DNA from: Gigantopelta aegis
Taxonomy: Eukaryota; Mollusca; Gastropoda; Neomphalida; Peltospiridae
Direction: 5' to 3'
NCBI RefSeq assembly: GCF_016097555.1
Contig: NC_054704.1
Location: 92,578,653-92,642,652 of the forward strand
DNA: 64,000 bases
The notes beneath the pieces were generated by a model that saw only the letters and a list, made by a program, of their open reading frames with translations, was not told where the DNA came from and made no database searches. Both the position numbers and the translations under genes were made by a program. Each line of letters begins with the position of its first letter. Positions within the stretch are counted from its first letter, which is position 1. Below are positions 1 to 9,135 of the stretch, piece by piece.

Positions 1-396
1 CACAGCTTATGTCCACTGCACGGAATAAGTCGAATAGTCTGTGATTAATAATTTGATGTGCTATAGCGGTATCAGTGATTAACAGTTCACTGTGCTCTAA
101 TAGTGACATTAAACCAAAACTAACTTTAACTAACCCTAAATGAGGGCACAGCTTATGTCCACTGCACGGATTTCTGTTTCACTAACCATATCCTCAGTCC
201 AAGAGCGACAGCGAAGGTAGATGAGGAGTGAACTCAGTAATGTCCTCCAATCTTCGGCAAATTTTGCTGAAAATCTTAGTCCTCTCACATCACAGACGTT
301 TATTACAATTCACCGTGTGTGTGTTTTTTTTTTATGTCAGTTCAAATCCTTTCAATTTATTATTACTCAGATCTTTTTTCTTTCTGTTTTTTTCAG
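1..396. repeat. Intronic repeat, partial tandem duplication
   Basis: The 24-base string starting CACAGCTTATGTCCACTGCA occurs at 1-24 and again at 148-171. The stretch near 40-135 resembles the 3' tail of the local SINE family (ATTAATAATTTGATGTGC, then AAACCAAAACTAAC). No exon is visible here. It is taken as an intron of CACHD1. Confidence 0.5.
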
Positions 397-497
397 ATGG
401 AAAACCAATTATGTATGAAAAAAGTTTCCTGCAAGACATAGCCAATCAGAACTTTGAAAAGTATGACGTCAAGTTCCGTATCAAGATACCTGTCATT
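397..497 (+). CDS. CACHD1: CACHD1 exon 1 in window (VWA-to-Cache linker)
   Basis: Follows a pyrimidine-rich acceptor ending TTTTTTCAG and ends at a GTGAGT donor. It reads [20 protein letters not shown] and on to FRIKIPVI, with the first codon split with an exon outside the window. It should lie at the end of the VWA domain, before the first Cache module. Confidence 0.8.
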
Positions 498-3400
498 GTG
501 AGTCTCATTCAATATTTAGTGAAGCCATTAGCAGATCTTTGGATTGATGTAAGATAAGTTGAAAGAAGAAAAAGACTGAGCAATAAATGATTAAAAGACT
601 GAAATGTCAGAAATGTCAGAATAAATGTCAAAACGTAAAAATACCTTTTTTGTCTGCTGCTCAGTTTATCAAATTGAAAAATGTATTCACTGATAAAAAA
701 AACTTTTGAAGATGAATATTTTAAAGTAGCTTTATCAGAGTTGACATTAGCTTGTGTTGAAAATATATGGTATTTTTAAAATAAAAGCTGGGTATGATAT
801 TTGTTAAATAAAATTATTCCCAGCAAATCTTGACAGCTTTGGTCAAAAATAGTTCTTGAATTTGATTTATAATCACTTGAGAAGCTATTTAGTTGGACAA
901 TTAATAGAAGAATTTTGGCATTAAAGACTCTTTAATATGTATAGTTGCTGTTTGGTGGGGAGTTTTTGATGTGGGTTTTTTGGGTGGGTGGGTGGGGGGG
1001 GTTGTTGGGGGCTTTTTTTAGTACCAAAACCATGTGTGATACAGATAAAATAATGCTACATTTATACCTTTAGTGTGACGTGAAACCCCCAGCACTGAGA
1101 TTTCTTGCTAAGACTGTAAATTGTGTCTTACAGAAAGGGATGATGCTGTCCATCAACCGAACAAGAGATCTGAGTTCGACGGTGGGCAAGTTCTACCTTC
1201 CACTGAACAAGACAGCTAAAGAGGATCCTGTGTTTTCTCTGCCGTACATCGATGAGGCTGATCGAGGTTCGTGAGACGACATGATGTGATTGTGGTTTTC
1301 AGTTTTAGTAGTTAAACGAGAGCATGTTATAATTATAAACCGAGGTCGGTGAGATGACTCATCTTATTGTGGTCTTGAGTTTTAGTATTTAAACTACATG
1401 CAGTAATTATAAACCAAGTGTTGCAGTCTCACAGACTGACATTAAATGGTTGTTGTTTAATAATATGTTGGTTGTGTTAAACAAACTTTCCTATCATTTT
1501 GTGATTGTCCTTATGAAAGTTAGTGTGGGACGTATCCCAGTGGTAAAGTACTCGAAGGATGCGTGGTCGGATTCAGATCGATCCCTGTTGGTTAGCCCAT
1601 TGGGCTATTTTTCATTCTAGCCGGTACATCACAACTAGTATATCAAAGGCCATGGTATGTACTACCCTGTTTGTGAGATGGTGCATATAAAAGATCCCTT
1701 AATTTTAATCAATAACCAAGTGTCGCAGTCACCACAGTATAGACACCAATTGGCCATTGTTTAATAATATGTTGGTGGTATTAAACAAACTTTATAGTTA
1801 ATTTGTGATTGTATTGATGAAAGTGGGATCTAATGGTTTTGGCAGGTAGCTTTGATCTACCAAATTTACTCTAAGACTGTCTAAGAATGATCAAATGTTT
1901 GACATATATTCATCAATGATTAAGAGAATCAATGTGCTATATTGGTGTCCTTAAATAAAATAAACTTTTTAACTGCCATCAAAATGTATATGTAATAAAG
2001 GTTGTTTATTGATACAGTATTTTTTAACTGTCATCAAAATGTATATGTAATAAAGGTTGTTTATTGATACAGTATTTTTTAACTGCCATCAAAATGTATA
2101 TGTAATAAAGGTTGTTTATTGATACAGTATTTTTTAACTGCCATCAAAATGTATATATAATAAACGTTGTTTATTGATACAGTATTTTTTAACTGCCATC
2201 AAACTGTATATGTAATAAAGGTTGTTTATTGATACAGTATTTTTTGTTTTATTATTTAACAGCACTGACCCTGAGCCTGAGCCAGCCGTGTTTCCACCGC
2301 AACAAGAAGGGTGAAATAATCAAACTGATTGGCATGGTCGGTGTGGATCTGCACATGGAGGACATCGTCCAGGAAATAACATACTACAGTCAGGGCGATG
2401 GATCTTACGCTTTTGTCATAACCACTAAAGGTACAGCATTTATAAATTATCTCTACCATTTCTCATTGCTTCTAAAAATATAGCCAGTGCACAACGACTG
2501 GCCATGGTATGTACTACCCTGTCTGTGGGATGGTGCATATAAAAGATCCCTTGCTGCTAATCGGAAAGAGTAGCCCATGAAGTGACGACAGCGGGTTTCC
2601 TCTCTCAATATCTGCGTGGTCCTTAACCATATGTCTGATGCCATATAACTGTCAATAAAATGTGTTGAGTGTGTCGTTAAATAAAACATGTCTTTCTTTC
2701 TTTCTAAAAGTATAGACTTAATGGATTTCAGAATTGGTTGCAAGATTTTTCTAAGGAGAGTAGGTTCAAAAAGGTCACCAAGAGTATTCCAAAGTACATT
2801 AACATGCATTATATAGACAATTTCCATAATGCTTTGATGTTTGGAGGAGGTGGTGCACAACTACAGCACCCTTCTCCATGATTCCATGCACCCCTAAAAA
2901 TAAACTTAAGTATCTTGCGTTTGAGATGGCCACTGAAGGTATAACTCTGCAACTTTAACACATAGAATTAGCTTTTTCAACAAATGTGACCTTTTACATT
3001 TCTGTCTATGTTATGTTTTTATATTTATATGTGTCTCAGTGGTTATGAGTTCTTGTTTTGTTAAACTTCAATTTCACACTTACTGAATAAAGAAATCAAA
3101 GGTCAAGATCAGGATCATGTGACTTAAATTTGACTTCTGAAATGTATGTTGTATTATGCTTGTCATATAAACCAATTACAATATTAAATTATTGGCAGAG
3201 TTTCATTTTACCCTTTCTTTTTTTCCCCCTTCAGGTTATACCATAATGCATCCATTTTTCCAACGACCAATCAGGACCAGTCAGCAGCCATTACACACTG
3301 ACATCCGCCATTTTGAAACTGTAAATGGTTTCGAGTCTGTAAGAGAAAAAATCTTGAGGTATGTTTCTCAATGTACATTACTAGAATAAACTTGTAGTCC

Positions 3401-6400
3401 CATTAAATTTATTACTGTATGCTTTGTGATTCATATAAAATGTTCGTGCATATGGAAATGCAGCACAATAATTTAAAATGTTTTTATTTGTTTTTAGCGA
3501 AGATGAAGGGGAAGCAGTTGTGTTACTGGAGAAGACAAATACAACAGACTTGGATGGGAAGGTCGTAGAAAGCAGCATATTTTCTAAATATATGTGGAAA
3601 AAGGTAAACATTTATTTATGAATACAAATGATGTATATTTATACAGATAAATCTATTTTAGTATATGTGTAGAACTGTATTTTATGTGGAGATGCATTAA
3701 TTGTAAAGGGTCCAAGGGAACTAACTCTGTAGTTGTGACTATACTCATACCAATGACAAATGGAAGTTACAAAATAATGTATATTTAATCCTAATTAGGC
3801 ATTATTAAACTGTAATCTGGGGTGAGTACCAAGACTTTAATAATGTATAATTAAAATTATATAATTAAACAGAAACTTGCATAACTATGATTTGTGTTAA
3901 TGTGACCGTAAAACAGATACTTGGTCATTAAAATTGCATTATTAAACAGTCTTCTTAAACTGAATTTAAAACTTTATGTAAACATTATGTGGTTTTGCTA
4001 TGTTTAATAGACAAGCAGTCAGTTTTTGTTAGGGACATATTTAATATTTTTCTACTTCAGGTGCCCAACATTCCATACATTGTTGTCATAAAGATGATAA
4101 GAGATCACTCAGAGATTAGAGAGCTGACAAATATACACAGTAAGTTGTTATCCTGTTTGATAGGCGTTGAGATGCAAGCCTAATGTGTGATGGGTTGTAG
4201 GACTGATCCAACTCTGTGGTCCTGATGGGATATTTCCCATCCAACCAGGCCTATAAAACTTCAAGGACTAAAGTTATGAAGTCTGATTTTCATAAACGCA
4301 GGTGTTTAAGCTTTATATGTAGTTACATATATGTAAGTAAGACAAAAATTGTAAATTCGGCCCTTAAAGTCTAGACTCAATTTTCTAATCAGATTTGGAG
4401 ACTTATCTTCATAGCAATTCATACAAATTTCATGCATGTGATGTCATTAAAGATTTGAGTCCAAAGTTTTACAAGCACAGGACCAAATCCTCATAACTGT
4501 TACATAGAAAAAAAGCTATTATTTGAAAGGAGAAGGATGTGTTGTAGCACCTGGCTTCTTTTGGTTTTTAAAACAATTGATATGTTTAATAGACATTGTT
4601 TTTCTAGCATATGCTTTCATTTCTTTACTTAAGTGTAAATTATTTATATTCAGGTAATCAAATCTCATTAGTCTGGTTTTAAATACCACTTACAAAAAAC
4701 ACTGTTTTTAATGTTCACCACTGACTTGAGATATTTAAACTGGTAAATAATGTAGTTTATTTTACTTTTCAGTTCACGGCCAGCCAGACCTTGTGTACCA
4801 CAGAATAGATCTGATACCAACGAGTAAAATGTGTCTTCATCTCAAACAGCTGTCCACTCTAGGTATGTTGTTACTTTCTTTACAGATGTTACAGATGTTA
4901 TTCTGTCAAGATTTATTTGTGTGTTATGCCTCCTGCCGTAATGGCTTTTTTATGTAACCTATCGACACAATTTTTTTAATTATTTTGTTTTTCCTCTCTA
5001 GATATCAGCACCATTTTCCTGTCTGCAAGCAGTTTTAATAACCCATTTGACTACCTGAGTCGAGTGGAAACCAAGCGAACCGTGCAGATTTACATGGCCT
5101 ATCTGAAGGATGATACCCAGCTCATCATAAACCCCGGGCTGGAGGTGAGTTTTAATTTTAAAGGAGCATGATCCACTTAATTTGTGTCAGTGAAATTCTA
5201 CAAAAACATCAGTTATATCCACCGGAAGTTGTTTTTCCTACTTATAATAATTTCATATTAATTCACTTAAAATAACAGTCTATTTTTGTCTCGATTCAAC
5301 AATGTTAGAAAGTGAAATGTAGGTGTTACTTTCCTGATAATAAGAATGATGGCGAAATAAAAATACATTTATAAACCAAGTCATTGTAGGTGAGACATTT
5401 AATTTCATAGAATTCTTATTTTCCAAACTTTTTTTTCTACCAGCATTTATCTCAACTAAAGTTATTCATGAAAAACATGTTCAAGATCTGACTACAATGT
5501 ATCACATTTAAAAAAAATAAAAAAAATAATATTAAAATTTAAGATGAAATTAGATAATAATAAGTAGTAAATTTCAGCTTCAGTTTTGATCCCATGTTGC
5601 TTCTAAGTATTCTGATTGTGTATTATTACTATTTTTAACAGTCCAAGATTAGGAATGATGTTGCTGCAACTGGACGCATCGATTCCGAGTGGATCCGAAG
5701 ATACGAACTGAGCACACTGAAGGATTTCATTGTTCGGCGCTATGTGGCGACACCTAGTGGAGTATTTCGGGTTTTCCCAGGAACTCTACTTGACAAAACG
5801 TTTGATCCAACCAAGAGAGCTTGGTATGATTATGGAAATTTTGACTTTGTTTTATGTTTTTTGATATTTAAAAAAACGGTTTTGTGGATTTATGAAGAAT
5901 TCATTTATCCCTGATTATTCATCTCTTAATAATTGTAGGTTTCCTTTTTTCACCATTTTTCCTTCATGGCGTGCAATAATAAAACTGATCTGAAATATAG
6001 TTGGAAAAGTATCATTCATTATTTATCTAAAAATTATAACGTTATTTTTAGTAAATATGTGTTGATGTCTAAACATGTCAAATATATTACATCCGAAACA
6101 TCTCTGTTGACCCCAGTTGTTAAATTAATTTATTTGTTTAGAAGGAATTTGCTACATTATTTCAAAACATCTTAGGATCATGTAGAAATTAATTGACGAA
6201 AATGACTGCAAATTAGATAAGATATTGATTTCTTGCTCGTGCTACTAATTCAGGTATACACGGGCTATGCAGTTTCCTGGTCATGTGACACTGACAGCAC
6301 CATATTTGGATGTGGGTGGAGCTGGATATATTGTTACTATCAGTCATACTATATTTGAAGGAAAGTAAGTAAATAGTTATTAATTTTTTTTTTAATTTCA

Positions 6401-9043
6401 TTACTAGTATGTTGTTTAATGGAAGTTATCAAAGAACAGTAATTATTGAATTGAACTATACATAGATAATATTTTCCCCAATGTATTCTTTGCTAAAAAT
6501 AAACTATATACATGATTTATGAATTGGTGTTGTTCATATATTTTCCCGCCTATTTAAATTGATTCTTTTTCCTCAAAAAGAGAAGAATTGTTTTGTTTTT
6601 TTAAATTGTGATTAAGTCAAATGCAATCATTTGAAGTCATTGTACATGAAACCTTTTTTAGTTTTTCCACCTAAATTCACATTGTGTTAATTTTGTTTTC
6701 TCACAGACCTGCAGCACTGCACAGTCCCAAGGACCGAGTGGTAGCCGTGATGGGGATGGACCTCACTCTGGGTTACTTCCACAAGCTATTATCAGAGAGC
6801 ATCGCAGCCTGCGACCAGCTCACTGTCAAGTACGTCTTTCCTTTCATATGTCCATGTTGCATGCTGAAATGGCAGTGTTTGATAAATGTTTGAGAAAGTC
6901 ACAAAATGTTTGAGAAAGTCACAAGCCTTAACGGAAGCTTTGGTTGGTGTACTATGTATTATAGTACATACAGCTAATAATTTCCTCTAGCCAAAACCAC
7001 AAATTCACTAGCCGGAATCAAGGGCTAATTGATTTGTTGAACCTTGGAAATAGTAAGCACACAACTTTGGTGCATTACCTGACTCTAATTAAATAAGAAT
7101 ATATTCAAATTGTATAAAGTCACTGCTCTAAAACGTGCTTTATCCTAATAAGAATCATCAACCTATTTGTGTATGTTTTCAGGTGTTTTCTGATGGATGA
7201 CAAGGGATACCTGGTGGCTCACCCAGCTCTCATTGATCCAAACGGGAAGGGTCCCGCCGAACAGCAGCACATCACACATAAGGTAGGACCATCGAGACTT
7301 GACTACAATCTTCATTTTTAGAGTTTATTGGACTCCTGTTATTTTAATGTTAGAGACACCAGGACTTAACTTGATCCTTCCATTTCATTAATCCATCCAA
7401 CTCCTACCATTTTTACCTAAAACACATCAGGCTCTGTGCTTATAAAACCTTTAGAGTCTAGAATCAGAAGTCTGATAGTCATAGACATGAATGTCATGGT
7501 GAAGCCATACAAATTGCATGTGTGTATGGTCCTTAAAGATTTCAATCTAGACTCTAACAGTAAACAAAAGGCCAGGACTTGTAATCTTAATTTTGAGAAT
7601 CGGTTGGACTCTTATCAATTTAATTTAGAGGTTTTATTAGAAAAAGTTGGGCCCCAAAATATATCCTTCCTTTAAATAGTAAAGACTAACAAATAGTGTT
7701 TTCTTTTATTTAATTCTTTAAATTAATTATCACATGCCTTTTTGCGTGAAGTCTTGGATGATAAAGAGCATTGGGTTTTTTTCAGCAGTAGCTAAACAGT
7801 GGTGTTTTGGGGTTTGTTTTTGGTTAATGTGTTACCAAGAAATTACATATATATAATGGACCAAATTTACAAAGCCAGTTTTCATCTTACATGCATTTGC
7901 AGGCTTTATAAATTTTATCCTATATGTTTAAAATCATTTTCAGTTTTTATTTGTAATATTTGGTGACAAATGTTTTATATATTTGCAGGAACCGTTGGTT
8001 GCTAATGATATTTTGTACCACACTGGATTTGTCCAGAAGATGCTTTGCAACAAATATGATGACAGAACTGTACAGAGATACTACAATGTGAGGACATATT
8101 TATGTTTTATCATATAAACCCAAATTTTGTTTGAGTTATGCCCTTGAACTTGGGAGATGAAAATTTGTTGGACCCAGTAGGGCACATGTATTGCTTTAGC
8201 AGTACTCTCGTAATGCTTGGGGTGGGCTTTTTTGTTTCATGTATGAATGTATACAGTAATTACAATATGTTTGGAAAAATAAATATAAACTTAGACGTCT
8301 ACTTTAATGTATGTTGTTCCAGTTCAACACCAGCCTGCAGGGTGTGCTGACCAACATGGTACATGGAGAACACTGTGCTCGCTACCAGATCACCCACATA
8401 CCCGGCACCAATGCCTTCCTCGGCATCGTCAACCACACCTGTGAAACCGCCACCACTTTCTGTCCATGCAGCATGGTATGTAGTATTATCTTTTACCTAT
8501 ATGGAGCTTAAACCTGTATTAATTATTTTAATTGTGAAAATTGTTTTTAAAAAATTTGTGTTGATTATCTCTCTTGTTTTGAAAATTTGATACGCCATAC
8601 ATATGTCATGAGGTTTAAGTAACTTTATTAAAAAGAATTAAACATTTAGAAAAATATGATAAACGGTTTACATAACAATTTTTTCATTCTACAAATCAAT
8701 AATAATTATTACTTTGTCCTATATAACCAACTAATATCATTGTGTATCATGTGGTTTGATATATTTCTTAATTTTAATAACATAAGAACAGATATGTTTA
8801 CTTAGATTATTGTGATTATTACCATAATATAAGAATTGATTATGATTTGTTAATGTTACTCTAATTTCTAATGGTACATGTTTTGGTCTCTTAGGTTGAT
8901 AGGCTGTGTCTCAACTGTAATCGTATGGAGCAGAGTGAATGTGAGTGTCCGTGTGAGTGTCCTCTTGAAATGAACTTCTGTACAGGGGAGCTGTTGGATG
9001 AGGAAGACTTGTAAGTTTCTGTGAAATATTCTCTCTCTCCCTG

Positions 9044-9135
<92 letters not shown>

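Noticed and set aside
1271..1276. Stronger-looking donor GTGAGA for CACHD1 exon 2
   Set aside because: Would leave the wrong phase for exon 3, whereas GTTCGT after 1266 keeps the conserved reading.
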